Shown: positions 37,164 through 47,486, numbered from the stretch's first letter. The stretch: DNA of 64,000 bases from Nostoc sp. 'Lobaria pulmonaria (5183) cyanobiont' (GCF_002949795.1 NZ_CP026692.1:4572545-4636544), one strand, 5' to 3'. The notes: generated from the sequence alone by a model not told the origin. Numbers and translations are program-made.

Positions 37164-37491
37164 GGCGCTTTCAGTTATTAAAATATGGAACTCGACTAAC
37201 AACAGCTTAAAAAATTAAAGGTATAAAGAGTTCTTTCTCTGGAGAGAGTTTGAGAATATATTTTGAAGAGATTTTTTGAAGTACATATCTTAGGTTATAG
37301 CCTAGCTCTGAAGTTGAGAAATAACCTCATACTCTAGAAATAAATAGTAATTAAAAATTAAAGTTCAGGAACAACTCTTAAAAAAAGCAAATTTTCTCAA
37401 AATTAACCGACAGTAAACACAAATATATATTAATCCTAATGCGATCGCACCGTAGTATACTAGAAGACCTTTGTCGGTAAATCGAATTATT
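37164..37491. other. Divergent promoter region of the small acidic gene and the Rieske gene
   Basis: 328 bp, AT-rich. A -10-like TATACT at 37456-37461 lies just upstream of the Rieske gene start. Nothing else recognised. Confidence 0.4.
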
Positions 37492-38058
37492 ATGGAACAT
37501 TCTTCTACTAATAGCAAAATTCCAGCGAGGATAAAAACGCGTCGGGATTTCTTAACCTATATGCTAGGTACTACCGTTGCATCAGTAGCTATCGGATATC
37601 TATTTCCCAAAGTCAGCCAAAGTCGTGAGATAGACCTAGAAACCCTTTGCTCGCTTTATCCCAAGAATTCACGCTGTCAAAATTATCTTCCCGGATCGGT
37701 AACACTAGCTGAAGACGGCAAGCAAATTGAGGCTAATGCACTATTAGCAACCGCAAAGCCAGGAATTCCGATTCTGGTAAAAGGCTTGCCAGATCGTAGC
37801 GTTGATTATCTAATTATTCAAGACGGGCCAAAGATTGCTGAGTACGGTATCAGTCCAATCTGCACCCATTTAGGATGTACAGTAAAGTGGGATCTTGAGA
37901 AGAATCACTTTATTTGTCCTTGTCATGGATCTCAATACGATTCTCAGGGTCGAGTTGTTCGCGGGCCAGCTAAACGTTCTCTACCACTAATCACCGTAGT
38001 AGTCAAGCAAAACCAAATTCGTTTAGTCGATCGCAAACCTGCTGTAGATCCTCGTTAA
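37492..38058 (+). CDS. Rieske [2Fe-2S] protein, PetC-like
   Basis: 188 residues from ATG 37492 (MEHSSTNSKIPAR); the frame is open seven codons further but this start fits. A twin-arginine-type N-terminus (KTRRDFLTYMLGTT, hydrophobic to about residue 37) would export and anchor it. Cluster motifs CTHLGCTV and CPCHGSQYD place it in the Rieske family of b6f/bc-type proteins. Two more cysteines (LCSLYPKNSRCQNYLPG) may pair. The rest of the complex is not adjacent, so it is likely a PetC paralogue with a minor or plasma-membrane role rather than the main b6f subunit, which is usually in a petCA operon. Confidence 0.88.
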   Translation: MEHSSTNSKIPARIKTRRDFLTYMLGTTVASVAIGYLFPKVSQSREIDLETLCSLYPKNSRCQNYLPGSVTLAEDGKQIEANALLATAKPGIPILVKGLPDRSVDYLIIQDGPKIAEYGISPICTHLGCTVKWDLEKNHFICPCHGSQYDSQGRVVRGPAKRSLPLITVVVKQNQIRLVDRKPAVDPR

Positions 38059-38195
38059 TCTACTAATAACCAATCAAATGTCACAATTCCACCATACTTT
38101 TTCAGCAAGTTATAAATTATAAAAGACTAACAAAAATTACTGCATGATTTAAATTTGTCGGGTAAGCTGACAACAGCAGTTTTATTCTCAAACCA

Positions 38196-38981
38196 ATGAC
38201 CGCAAGTAGTCCCAAAATTTTAGCCCTAGACTTTGATGGAGTGATTTGCGACGGATTAATTGAATATTTTGAGGTAGCATGGCGTACTTACTGTGAAATT
38301 TGGTCTTCTGCTAACGACACACCGCCAGATGATTTAGCTTTGAGATTCTATCGCCTAAGACCTGTTATTGAAACGGGTTGGGAAATGCCCATTTTAATTA
38401 AAGCCTTGATAGATGGGATTCCTGACGAAAAAATTCTTCATGAATGGGTAAGCATTGCCCCACAAATTTTGTTAAATGACAAGCTACAAGCAAAAGAAAT
38501 AGGTGCGAAACTAGATAAGCAGCGAGATGAATGGATTACCACGGATTTAAGTGGTTGGCTGAGTCTGCATAGATTTTATCCGGCGGTAGTAGAAAAAATC
38601 AAATTAACTATTGACAGTGGAGTTAAGCTATACATTGTGACAACTAAAGAAGGGCGTTTTGTACAGCAGTTGTTGCAACAAGAAGGGGTGAATTTACCAC
38701 CAGAGGCAATCTTTGGGAAAGAAGTCAAGCGTCCCAAATATGATATTTTGCGAGAATTAATCCAGTCAGTAGAAGACAAGCCAGTTAGTCTCTGGTTTGT
38801 AGAAGATAGACTCAAGACATTACAGTTAATCCAACAGCAAGCAGACCTTGAGGATGTGAAACTTTTCCTTGCAGACTGGGGCTATAACACCCAAGCCGAA
38901 CGGGAAACGGCTCAAAACGATCCACGAATTCAGTTGTTATCACTTTCTCAGTTTGCCAAAGATTTCTCAGCTTGGCTTTAA
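38196..38981 (+). CDS. HAD-family hydrolase
   Basis: 261 residues. Motif I LDFDGVICDG (nucleophile Asp and acid/base Asp, residues about 10-19), motif II near YIVTTKEGR, motif III Lys in FGKEVKRPKYD, and motif IV in LWFVEDRLKTL. A large cap lies between motifs I and II. Typical cyanobacterial HAD phosphatase annotated without substrate. Next gene on the same strand is nurA-like after 170 bp containing a palindromic repeat. Confidence 0.88.
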   Translation: MTASSPKILALDFDGVICDGLIEYFEVAWRTYCEIWSSANDTPPDDLALRFYRLRPVIETGWEMPILIKALIDGIPDEKILHEWVSIAPQILLNDKLQAKEIGAKLDKQRDEWITTDLSGWLSLHRFYPAVVEKIKLTIDSGVKLYIVTTKEGRFVQQLLQQEGVNLPPEAIFGKEVKRPKYDILRELIQSVEDKPVSLWFVEDRLKTLQLIQQQADLEDVKLFLADWGYNTQAERETAQNDPRIQLLSLSQFAKDFSAWL

Positions 38982-39003
38982 TATATTAAATATTTAGTGA
39001 AAA

Positions 39004-39028
39004 AGAGACGTAGCAGTACTACGTCTCT
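39004..39028. repeat. Palindromic repeat AGAGACGTAG…CTACGTCTCT
   Basis: 10-bp perfect stem with CAGTA loop, 20 bp after the HAD gene stop. Related in style to the 36-bp AGAGACGCG repeat. Confidence 0.65.
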
Positions 39029-39153
39029 ACAATAGTTATGAATAATACATATCTAATTTATGGATGTATCTATCTAAATAAAATTATATATTTTGTAAAT
39101 TTAGGTGAAATAATAACTTACAACTATTCACTCCTCACTTCACACTTACTTTT

Positions 39154-40332
39154 ATGCTTGACCTAACAAAACTGGCGCGAGAAATGCAGGGTTTAAGTCA
39201 GCATCTTACTTTAGAAGCTGCTGCCAATCGTCAGCGTTTAGAACTGGCACAACAACATTTAAAAAATGCTTACGAGTGCCAACAAGATTTAATCGATCGC
39301 CAGGAAAAATGGCGCGATCGCATTCTCTTTGCTAATGCTACCCCAATTGAAGCACTAGAAACCTGCATTGATATCCCTGTTCCGCCAAAAATTCATACTG
39401 TCATCGCTACCGATGGTTCCCAAATAGCCCCCAACCATCATGAAATTGCTTACTGTTATCTGCTAAATATCGGCAGAGTCGTCTTACACTACGGACAAAA
39501 TCGCCATCCGCTACTCGATAGTTTGCCAGAAGTATTTTACCGCCCAGAAGATTTATATATGTCTCGGCAGTGGGGAATTAGAACCGAGGAATGGATGAGT
39601 TTTCGCCGCACTGCTTCCGAAACAACGGTGTTAGCAGAACTGGCGTGTAGTGCAGCGCCAGGGGATACGCCAGCGCTAGCAATGGTAGATGGTTCGCTAA
39701 TTTACTGGTTTTTAGAACAATTGCCGATGGATGCACGCGATCGCATTTTACCCCCCATCCTGGAAGCTTGGCAGCAGATGCGTGAGGCTAAAATTCCGTT
39801 GATGGGCTATCTTAGTGCCTCTCGCAGCATCGAAACAATGAACTTTTTACGGCTATTGGCTTGTCCCTATCCAGTACCAGACTGTAAAAGTCATTGCCCA
39901 AATCAGCTAGAAAAAGTACCTTGTAAAATTTTTGAACAGTTGCGAGATACTTCTGTTTGGGCAACCCGGCTCAAACCCGGACAACGCAGTACCTTATGGC
40001 GCAGCAATTCCCCAATTCTCGAACTCTACGGCGATCAAACCATTTATTTTTGCTACGTCCACGTTGGTACTGAAATCGCCCGAATTGAAGTTCCGGCATG
40101 GGTAGCGGAGAATGCAACCATGTTAGACCAAGCACTGGGACTGATGTTAGCACAAGTGCAAAAAGGATATGGCTACCCTGTAGCGATCGCTGAAGCGCAT
40201 AATCAAGCAGTAGTAAAAGGTGGCGATAAAGCGCGTTTTTTCGCCCTACTCGAACAACAAATGATTAAAGCTGGTTTAAAAAATGTCGGAACCTCCTACA
40301 AAGAAGCCAGAAAGCGCGGGAGTATTGCTTAA
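39154..40332 (+). CDS. NurA-domain nuclease
   Basis: 392 residues. NurA is a 5'-3' exo/endonuclease known in archaea with HerA in DNA end resection; cyanobacteria carry homologues of uncertain role. The metal-binding Asp is in VIATDGSQIAPNHHEIAY (about residues 83-100), the second Asp in ALAMVDGSLIYWFLEQ (about 178-193), and a C-terminal conserved VAIAEAHNQAVVKGGDKARF. No HerA ATPase is adjacent. Upstream spacer is AT-rich. Confidence 0.88.
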   Translation: MLDLTKLAREMQGLSQHLTLEAAANRQRLELAQQHLKNAYECQQDLIDRQEKWRDRILFANATPIEALETCIDIPVPPKIHTVIATDGSQIAPNHHEIAYCYLLNIGRVVLHYGQNRHPLLDSLPEVFYRPEDLYMSRQWGIRTEEWMSFRRTASETTVLAELACSAAPGDTPALAMVDGSLIYWFLEQLPMDARDRILPPILEAWQQMREAKIPLMGYLSASRSIETMNFLRLLACPYPVPDCKSHCPNQLEKVPCKIFEQLRDTSVWATRLKPGQRSTLWRSNSPILELYGDQTIYFCYVHVGTEIARIEVPAWVAENATMLDQALGLMLAQVQKGYGYPVAIAEAHNQAVVKGGDKARFFALLEQQMIKAGLKNVGTSYKEARKRGSIA

Positions 40333-40734
40333 AATAATTCGTAATTCGTAATTCGTAATTCATAATTATAATTATGAATTACGAATTACGTTTTACGGTC
40401 TTAATACCTTAGCTACTTAAGGAAAATGACAGATAAAAAAATACGTAACACTTCTTATCTTAAATTTAAAATCTAAATGTTTACTTTACAGCTTTTTAGG
40501 GAAACCTTTATTTAGTAGAGAATTAAGTCAACAGCTAGCTTACTCAGTAAAAACTAGTAGATACTTATTGGCTTTACTATCAAGTTCATTACGTTTTTAT
40601 TCGTAAGTAACCAGTCTTAGTCATAACTGACATTAGGCAAGTTTCTAGATTGAAACATTTTATTGCAATGATTATTTAATTTTAACGATAAACGTATTAC
40701 CTTTTATCCAAAAATATTCATACCTAAAAAGCTG
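40333..40734. other. Spacer before the histidine kinase
   Basis: 402 bp. 40341-40398 is an inverted repeat made of AATTCGTAATTCGTAATTC and its complement TGAATTACGAATTACG, able to form a long hairpin after the NurA stop. The remaining AT-rich 330 bp hold nothing recognisable. Confidence 0.55.
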
Positions 40735-43428
40735 ATGAAACTAATTAAATCTGAGTACAAACAATCTGAAGAAAAATACTCTCGATTTTTCTCATTTTCT
40801 ATAGATTTATTGTGTATTGCTAATTTTGATGGTTATTTTAAGTATTTAAATCCAGTATGGACAAAAACATTAGGTTGGTCAATTTATGAACTAGTTGCTA
40901 AACCTTTTATCGAATTTATTCACCCTGAAGACCGTGAATCAACTATTGCAGTAGCCCAAAAACTTACACAATCTGTAGACGCAATCAGTTTTGAAAACCG
41001 CTATCTTTGTCAGGATGGTTCTTACAAATGGCTATCATGGAATGCAACTGGCTTTACTGAAGAAAAATTGATTTATGCAGTAGCTCGTGATATTACTATT
41101 AATAAAAAAAATGAGATAGCGCTAAACAATTCTATCCATGAATTAGAAGCTTTTAAATTTGCCTTAAATGCCCATTCACTGGTAGCTATTACTGATAGAA
41201 CTGGAAGAATAACCTATGTCAATGACTTATTTTGTAAAGTTTCTCAATATTCTCCAGAAGAACTTTTAGGGCAAGATCATCGGATTATCAATTCTGAATA
41301 CCACACAAAAGAATTTTTTGCAAATTTATGGAAAACTATTGCTCAAGGAAAAATATGGAAAGGAGAAATTCAAAATAAAGCCAAGGATGGTACTTTTTAT
41401 TGGGTAGATACTTTGATCGCCCCAATGTTGGGACAAGATGAAAAACCCTATCAATATGTATCAATTCGTACAGATATTACACAGCGCAAGCTTTCAGAGT
41501 TAGCTTTATTGGAGCGATCGCGCTTGTCAGTTTTGAGTGCAGAAGTCAGTTTAGCCTTATCTCAAAGTGGCACACTTCCAGAAATTTTGCAAAACTGTAC
41601 AAATACTATTTCCCAATATCTTGATATCAGTTTTGTTTGTATCTGGACATTTGAAACACAGACAAACCAGTTACAATTGCAGGCTGGCGTTCATTGCACA
41701 GATATTAGTTGTAGTGCTTTGAGCGATACCCAAGATTTCCCAGAGCATATCGCTTTAGTCAATAATATTATTGGCTTAATGATTCAAAATCACCAAGCAA
41801 TTTTTAACGAAGAACTATCAATTAATAATTCCGATAAACTTCTCAATTCTACATTATCAATTTTACGATTTTCTGCTTATCCCCTAATAGTAGAGCAGCA
41901 AATAATCGGTATAATGGCTTTATTTAGCAAGCAATTATTTACCGAACCAACTCATAACCTATTAAATTGGATTGCTAATAATATTGCTGTGGCTATTGAC
42001 AGAATCTGGGCACGAGAAGAAATCTTCAGTCGTCGGGAAGCTTTATTACTGCGTTTAGCTAGCCAAATCCGTAGTTCTCTTAACCTAGATATGATCTTAG
42101 AAACTGCTGTGAATGAAATTCGCAGCTTATTACAAATTGACCGTTGCTACTTTCTTTCTTATTTACCGCATCCATCTCAACCAAGCCTAACTATTAGCTA
42201 TGAAGCACGAAACCCTAACTTGGCAAGTATGTTAGGCAGTATTCCACTGCAAAAAAGCACTTTTTTGACTCAAAACCTTCTCTCTCAAGAACTAAGCTGC
42301 ATCGACAATATTAATAGCAAATCACATCTCGAATATGATGTGCAAGAACTTTTAATTGAGTTTGGTATCACATCTCAACTAATGCTACCAATTAAGAGTA
42401 ATTCTGGGGAAATTGGAGCAATTGTGTGCAGTCATTGTAGTGGCGATCGCGTTTGGAATAATAGTGAAATTAACCTATTACAAGCTGTTTGCGATCAACT
42501 AGCGATCGCTATCGATCACGCACAACTTTATACCCAAAGTCGCGCTGCTACTTTAGAGGCTCAAACTCAAGCTGAAAAACTCACCGAAACCTTGCATAAA
42601 TTGCAACAAACTCAATCTCAACTGATCCAAAATGAAAAAATGTCTAGCTTAGGACAATTAGTCGCTGGAGTGGCCCATGAAATTAACAATCCAGTTAGTT
42701 TTATTCATGGTAACTTAACCTATGCTAACGAATACTTTCAAGAGATGTTAACTCTCTTGCACCTTTATCAACAACATTATCCCCAACCAGAAGTAGAAAT
42801 TAAAGATTTCGCTGCAAAAATTGATTTTGAATTCATTGCTAGCGATCTTTCTAAACTCCTATCCTCAATGAATATGGGTACTAATCGTATTCGTGAGATT
42901 GTTTTGGGATTGAAAAATTTTTCTCGTCATGATGAAGCAGAAAAAAAACTAGTTGACATTCATGAAGGAATTGACAATACGTTATTAATTTTGCATCACC
43001 GCTGGAAAAATAATGGAATTGGCTTAAATATATCTATAGTTAAAGAATATGGTGATTTGCCTTTAGTTGATTGCTATCCTGGGCAGCTTAATCAAGTATT
43101 TATGAATATTTTAACTAATGCGATCGATGCTTTAGAAGAATCAATGGTCAAGATAAAAACAAATCATAAACCGCAAATTATAATTTGTACTGAAATTTTA
43201 GAGAGTAAATTTGCTGTTATCCGAATTGCTGACAACGGATTAGGAATGGTAGAAGACATTAAAAAGCGCTTATTTGATCCATTTTTCACCACAAAAGAGG
43301 TAGGAAAGGGAACAGGTCTAGGACTGTCAATTAGCTACCAAATTGTAGTAGAAAAACATGGTGGAATTTTGAATTGTGTATCAGAACCAGGACAAGGCAC
43401 AGAATTCTGGATTCACATTCCAATTTAA
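40735..43428 (+). CDS. PAS-PAS-GAF-GAF sensor histidine kinase
   Basis: 897 residues, soluble (no membrane segments). Two PAS domains (about 12-125 and 140-255, each with PAC ends such as VSIRTDITQRK), two GAF domains (about 280-425 and 440-595), a coiled region, then HisKA with the phospho-accepting His648 in VAGVAHEINNPVSFIHGN, and the ATPase with N box QVFMNILTNAIDAL, G1 DNGLGM, F box DPFFTTKEVGKGTGLGLSIS. No receiver domain or response regulator is adjacent, so the partner is unknown. The GAF cysteines are not in a recognisable bilin-lyase-type motif, and I do not call it a phytochrome. Confidence 0.94.
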   Translation: MKLIKSEYKQSEEKYSRFFSFSIDLLCIANFDGYFKYLNPVWTKTLGWSIYELVAKPFIEFIHPEDRESTIAVAQKLTQSVDAISFENRYLCQDGSYKWLSWNATGFTEEKLIYAVARDITINKKNEIALNNSIHELEAFKFALNAHSLVAITDRTGRITYVNDLFCKVSQYSPEELLGQDHRIINSEYHTKEFFANLWKTIAQGKIWKGEIQNKAKDGTFYWVDTLIAPMLGQDEKPYQYVSIRTDITQRKLSELALLERSRLSVLSAEVSLALSQSGTLPEILQNCTNTISQYLDISFVCIWTFETQTNQLQLQAGVHCTDISCSALSDTQDFPEHIALVNNIIGLMIQNHQAIFNEELSINNSDKLLNSTLSILRFSAYPLIVEQQIIGIMALFSKQLFTEPTHNLLNWIANNIAVAIDRIWAREEIFSRREALLLRLASQIRSSLNLDMILETAVNEIRSLLQIDRCYFLSYLPHPSQPSLTISYEARNPNLASMLGSIPLQKSTFLTQNLLSQELSCIDNINSKSHLEYDVQELLIEFGITSQLMLPIKSNSGEIGAIVCSHCSGDRVWNNSEINLLQAVCDQLAIAIDHAQLYTQSRAATLEAQTQAEKLTETLHKLQQTQSQLIQNEKMSSLGQLVAGVAHEINNPVSFIHGNLTYANEYFQEMLTLLHLYQQHYPQPEVEIKDFAAKIDFEFIASDLSKLLSSMNMGTNRIREIVLGLKNFSRHDEAEKKLVDIHEGIDNTLLILHHRWKNNGIGLNISIVKEYGDLPLVDCYPGQLNQVFMNILTNAIDALEESMVKIKTNHKPQIIICTEILESKFAVIRIADNGLGMVEDIKKRLFDPFFTTKEVGKGTGLGLSISYQIVVEKHGGILNCVSEPGQGTEFWIHIPI

Positions 43429-43903
43429 AATACTCTACGTTTCAAAACGCTACGATTTTACGCAAAGCTGTACTTTGAGATTTGTTTCAGAAAAAATATG
43501 TAAATAGCCCTCTGCTCACATGTTATGCGTAACTGATAACTGACCTTAGTCCACATGAGCAAACTAAGGTCAGTTAGTCGTTCGGTACTCTAAGATCAAC
43601 TAAGTAGGACGACGTAAATAATTAAAGGTTTGTAGTGAGAGCTGAAGCTCTCACTACAAAATAATTTGAATATTTTTTACATTAGTTAATATAGTTTGAA
43701 TTCTTCTCACCGACTTACTTGTCTATAATTTAAATTGAATTTTATGAACAAGTGCTTAGTAGCACCGTGGCTCGTTACTATAGAGTTCTGTTTCGATTGA
43801 GATTCCTTTGCATCAGATGGGGGAATCGGTAAGCCATAACGGATTTAAATTGTCTACTAATTTGCAAGAATCAAAAGTCTAGAGAAAATATTGACTAAAA
43901 ACT
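43429..43903. other. Spacer between kinase and FHA gene
   Basis: 475 bp. Contains a 15-bp-stem hairpin (43629-43660) and a GATTCC…GGAATC small dyad near 43800-43828. Otherwise nothing recognised. Confidence 0.45.
43629..43660. repeat. Palindromic repeat TTTGTAGTGAGAGCT / AGCTCTCACTACAAA
   Basis: Perfect 15-bp stem with a GA loop. Shares the TGTAGTG core with the terminator-like hairpin at 173-199. Confidence 0.75.
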
Positions 43904-44689
43904 ATGCAAAATTTAAGTACATCCAACACTATAGGACTGAGTTTAGAGCTTTTTCATGTCCAAACCAACACTGCTTTTGAGTTATCACCAAATACTGCGG
44001 TGTTTCATATCGGTAAACCAAATGACCAAATTCCGCCGGATATTGATGTTTCCAACTTGCCAGATGTAGATGTAGTTTCTCGCATCCACGCACGGATTCA
44101 AATCCATATAAATAATTACTTTATTGAAGATTTAGGAAGTTCTAATGGCACATTTGTCAACAACACTAGATTAGAACCTAGAACACCCTGCCCAATAAAT
44201 ATAGGAGATAAAATAGACCTTGGTCAAGAAGAAAAAGTTACATTTATATTTCAATATAAGATACAATCTCAACAAAATCTTCTTCCTCTTACAAGTTCCA
44301 CAAAAATGCAGGCTCAAATTGCTCTGAACAGCAGACAAACTCTGGTGAATCAAACAACCAGGTATATAGGCTTTGCTTTGATGGTTGCAGGCATCATCAT
44401 TTTAACTGCAAATATTCGTGTTGGTATATTTTTTGGTATTCCTGGTTTATTACTATGTATTTCCGGTATTTTCGTCCTTTGTCAGCAGCGAATAAACCCT
44501 AACTTAGGGTGGATTTTGATAGCGCTAGGAATTATAGTTATAGCGTTTACTGGTAATGTGTTCGCGTCAGTTAATCTTTTAGTTTTTGTGGCATCATCTG
44601 CTTTATTTATCGCTGGATATCAACTTTTGAATACTGGAAAAATCTTAAATTATGATTTGCGATCGCTCCAGAAATTAATTAAAAAATAA
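43904..44689 (+). CDS. FHA-domain membrane protein
   Basis: 261 residues. N-terminal forkhead-associated phosphothreonine-binding domain (about 28-115) with VSRIHARIQI and LGSSNGTFVNNTRLEP. A Gln/Ser linker follows, then four hydrophobic segments (about 152-245) which would anchor it with the FHA domain inside the cell. Ends 20 bp from the convergent protease gene. Ser/Thr-kinase signalling is implied; no kinase or phosphatase is adjacent. FHA domains are found near Ter-type systems in other genomes, so proximity may be meaningful. Confidence 0.9.
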   Translation: MQNLSTSNTIGLSLELFHVQTNTAFELSPNTAVFHIGKPNDQIPPDIDVSNLPDVDVVSRIHARIQIHINNYFIEDLGSSNGTFVNNTRLEPRTPCPINIGDKIDLGQEEKVTFIFQYKIQSQQNLLPLTSSTKMQAQIALNSRQTLVNQTTRYIGFALMVAGIIILTANIRVGIFFGIPGLLLCISGIFVLCQQRINPNLGWILIALGIIVIAFTGNVFASVNLLVFVASSALFIAGYQLLNTGKILNYDLRSLQKLIKK

Positions 44690-44709
44690 CTCATTTTAAT
44701 CATTCTTAA

Positions 44710-45408
44710 TTATTTCCATCCTACTTCTCTGCGAATAGCATGATTCATCAAGTTTATTTGCGATGCGTGAAACGATGGCGGCATTGAGCTATGAATTATA
44801 TGGTCAAGTCCATCATGCATTACATCCGTTGGTAGTGCAGAATGATCGAGTCCTAATGTATGTCCAATTTCATGGGCAATGGTATTGGCGATTAAGTTAG
44901 ACAATTGATTAACATGAAGACTGGCATTGTAAGAAGCATAGAATACTTGATCTATGCGGATAATCGCACGATTTGTAACCATTCCTAATTTAAAAGTAGC
45001 TACTCCTAGATAGTCAACTGGTTGGTTATCAGCAAATACATAGATATGAGTAAAATTGTCCCCCCATTCCTTGGGTTCAGGCGAATCAGATGTCAAAAAT
45101 ACTTCAACACTTCTAAATGCACCGTAGAGCTTAGAAAAGGCATCACTGAGAATACTATTGATTACTTCTCTATTTTCCTCTTCAATGTCCATTCCCGAAA
45201 CATCTACCCAAATACAACGGCGAAACTCGCTATTTCTCTCTATGAGAATTCTTCCACAGGAAGGGCAAAACTCCCACTGAGACTGAATGCGCGAACAACA
45301 TCCCTGACAACGGAGTTTAACAGGTATAGTCAAGTCTATGCGTTCCCAAATCGGGACTTTGAGCTTGCGATTGAGTCTAGTTAAATCCAGGCGATCGTAA
45401 AGAGACAT
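44710..45408 (-). CDS. Zinc-ribbon plus metzincin-type metalloprotease
   Basis: 232 residues. Zinc ribbon at about 33-54 (RCQGCCSRIQ … FCPSCGRIL). A metzincin zinc site HEIGHTLGLDH at 179-189 (His179, Glu180, His183, His189), followed by Met in VMHDGLDHII as the Met-turn. No signal peptide, so probably cytoplasmic, unlike most matrixins. Only 6 bp separate it from the TerD-vWA gene upstream, so it is the last gene of the Ter operon. Substrate unknown. Confidence 0.9.
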   Translation of the reverse strand: MSLYDRLDLTRLNRKLKVPIWERIDLTIPVKLRCQGCCSRIQSQWEFCPSCGRILIERNSEFRRCIWVDVSGMDIEEENREVINSILSDAFSKLYGAFRSVEVFLTSDSPEPKEWGDNFTHIYVFADNQPVDYLGVATFKLGMVTNRAIIRIDQVFYASYNASLHVNQLSNLIANTIAHEIGHTLGLDHSALPTDVMHDGLDHIIHSSMPPSFHASQINLMNHAIRREVGWK

Positions 45409-45414
45409 TAATTT

Positions 45415-46812
45415 TTATTGTAATAGATTCTTTGTTTTGGCCAATTTTACCCAGTTTGGATATTCAGTCATTAGTAAATCATAAAGCTCTTGATCTGCTA
45501 TACTTTCTGGGTCTTCTAAACTAAAAAAATCTGAATTATCAAGATAGCGATCGCTCATTTCGTCAAGTTTTTCTAAAAAGGTAAAATCACTAGTTTTTGC
45601 TTTAGCTAGCCAACCTAAAATACCTTTATCTTTAACATCCTTACGTGACTTGCCTATCGCCATAAATTGCCAAAAGATAGGCTCATACGAAGACTCTCTA
45701 AGAGATTTTTCTGTTTGTGATTCGTCAGAAGTTGCTCCATCCGTCACAAACATGATATAAACTGGAGTAGCATTTTTTGCACTAGTTTTTTTAGATATTG
45801 GAAAATAGAATTTTCTAATCATATTTATAGCTTTACCATAGTAAGTACCACCTTCTAGTGGATACTCTTTCAAGAGATTTGGAATAAAGGTTTTAAAATT
45901 TTCAATAGTCATTTCACCTGCATTATAGGTTTTAGCTCCAAATAGAAATATATCAATAGAGGCGTTGTCATCAAAACGACATCCTAAAGCCAGAATTTTT
46001 TCAGCAAACCGCTGAATTTTACCTAAGGTATAGAGCGCACTCATTGAGCCAGAGATATCAAGGCAAAGCACAACCTTAGCCTTATGATTCGTCAAATTTG
46101 CTTTTTGAAGTGATATATCTGCTTTTTTAACAAGATTGAAAATATGTGGTGCTTCTCGCTCAAGCTTTTTATCTAACGATATATTTAGTTTAGTTTTACA
46201 GTTTTCTTGCACCCTTTCTACTTTTGTAGATTCTTCCTGTTTAGTTTTGGAAATATATTTATCTACAAAACTTTGTAGTCCAGAACTATAGCCTTCTCCT
46301 ACCGCTTGAAATCTCCATTCATTCTCTTTTTTATACAAGCGTCCAAATTGCAAAGCTGTCTCTTGAGAAAAAGCTTCTCTTAAATTGTATCGAGCTAAAG
46401 AATTTTTGCTTTCGTGATTATAAATCTTGATAAAAGCATTTTTGATTTGGCTAAAATTTTGATTTTTTTCTTGCCCTTCATGAATAGTGACAACAAAAAC
46501 TATCTCCTGAATAGCTGGATTGACTTTTGCCAAATCAACATAAATTGTTTCATCATCTCCATTCCCTTCCCCAGTTCTATTATCTCCTGAGTGTTTTAAA
46601 GATCCATCAAGTGAGTGAAGGTTATTGTAAAAGACAAAATATTTATCATTGGGAATTTTACCATCTGCACCTAACATAAATACAGAAGCATCAATATCAT
46701 AGCTTTGCCCAGCTTGATTTACTTGCCAACCCAAGCCAATAGCTACTTTCTTTAAATTCGGAGCTTCTTTAGAAAGATTAAACCTGCTGCCTTTGCTTAA
46801 TTCAATTTCCAT
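45415..46812 (-). CDS. TerD domain fused to von Willebrand A domain (TerF-like)
   Basis: 465 residues. N-terminal TerD domain (1-185: MEIELSKGSRFNLSKEAPNL, GLGW, GEGNGDDETIYVDL Ca-site-like, VGEGYSSGLQSFVDKYI). A charged linker (190-245) leads to a vWA domain with the MIDAS CLDISGSMSALY (about 253-264) and FVTDGATSDES. Ter proteins are associated with tellurite, colicin and phage resistance and with stress signalling; the biochemical role is not established. Second-to-last gene of the minus-strand Ter operon. Confidence 0.92.
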   Translation of the reverse strand: MEIELSKGSRFNLSKEAPNLKKVAIGLGWQVNQAGQSYDIDASVFMLGADGKIPNDKYFVFYNNLHSLDGSLKHSGDNRTGEGNGDDETIYVDLAKVNPAIQEIVFVVTIHEGQEKNQNFSQIKNAFIKIYNHESKNSLARYNLREAFSQETALQFGRLYKKENEWRFQAVGEGYSSGLQSFVDKYISKTKQEESTKVERVQENCKTKLNISLDKKLEREAPHIFNLVKKADISLQKANLTNHKAKVVLCLDISGSMSALYTLGKIQRFAEKILALGCRFDDNASIDIFLFGAKTYNAGEMTIENFKTFIPNLLKEYPLEGGTYYGKAINMIRKFYFPISKKTSAKNATPVYIMFVTDGATSDESQTEKSLRESSYEPIFWQFMAIGKSRKDVKDKGILGWLAKAKTSDFTFLEKLDEMSDRYLDNSDFFSLEDPESIADQELYDLLMTEYPNWVKLAKTKNLLQ

Positions 46813-46913
46813 TTAATACACATCCTATCAATTAAAAATTTGTTAATTTTTTATGCAAAAAAAGGGGGTAACAACAATGAATACCTCCTTTGTATTAATT
46901 TATGAGATATATA

Positions 46914-47486
46914 CTAAGCAGCGTATCGGTCTACAAAACTTTGCAGCCCTGATTTATAACCAGCACCGACAGCTTGGAATCTCCATTCTCCATCTTTTCG
47001 ATAAACTTTACCAAACTCAATTGCAGTTTCTGCGGAAGCATCTTCATCTAATTCATACTTAGCAATTTGTTTTTCTGTGGCATTGTCATAAATTCTGATA
47101 AACGAGTTTCTGACTTGCCCAAAGTTTTGCTTTCTTTGCTCTGCTTCATGGATAGTCACGACAAAAACTATTTCTTGAACTGAAGCATCCACCTTGCTTA
47201 AATCAATTTGAATCGTTTCATCATCCCCTACACCCTCTCCAGTTCTGCTATCTCCCTCGTGTTTGACAGAACCATCAGGTGATTGTGAGTTATTATAAAA
47301 TACAAAATATTTTTCATTAGGAATTTTTCCGTTACTACCTAACATAAATATAGAAGCATCTAAATCAAAAGCTGAACCTGTGTCTGTAACATTGATATCC
47401 CATCCTAAACCAATTCCAGCATTTTTTAAGCTTGGTGCTTCTTTTGAAAGATTGATCCTTTCACCTTTACTGAGGTTAATTGACAT
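46914..47486 (-). CDS. TerD-family protein
   Basis: 190 residues, full-length TerD domain: MSINLSKGERINLSKEAPSL, GLGWDINVTDTGSAFDLDASIFML, GVGDDETIQIDLSKV, VTIHEAEQRKQNFGQV, ending VGAGYKSGLQSFVDRYAA. The paired Asp/Glu positions in FDLDAS and GVGDDE are the calcium-binding type residues of the family. It is the intact paralogue in a set of three and is the reference for judging the damage at 47556-48381. Confidence 0.94.
   Translation of the reverse strand: MSINLSKGERINLSKEAPSLKNAGIGLGWDINVTDTGSAFDLDASIFMLGSNGKIPNEKYFVFYNNSQSPDGSVKHEGDSRTGEGVGDDETIQIDLSKVDASVQEIVFVVTIHEAEQRKQNFGQVRNSFIRIYDNATEKQIAKYELDEDASAETAIEFGKVYRKDGEWRFQAVGAGYKSGLQSFVDRYAA

Noticed and set aside
38196..40332. HAD protein and NurA considered as part of a HerA-NurA defence module
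   Set aside because: No HerA ATPase or Sir2/other defence partner is adjacent; both look like ordinary cyanobacterial genes.
40735..43428. Histidine kinase considered as a phytochrome-like photoreceptor
   Set aside because: GAF domains lack a recognisable bilin-binding Cys context, and there is no PHY domain.
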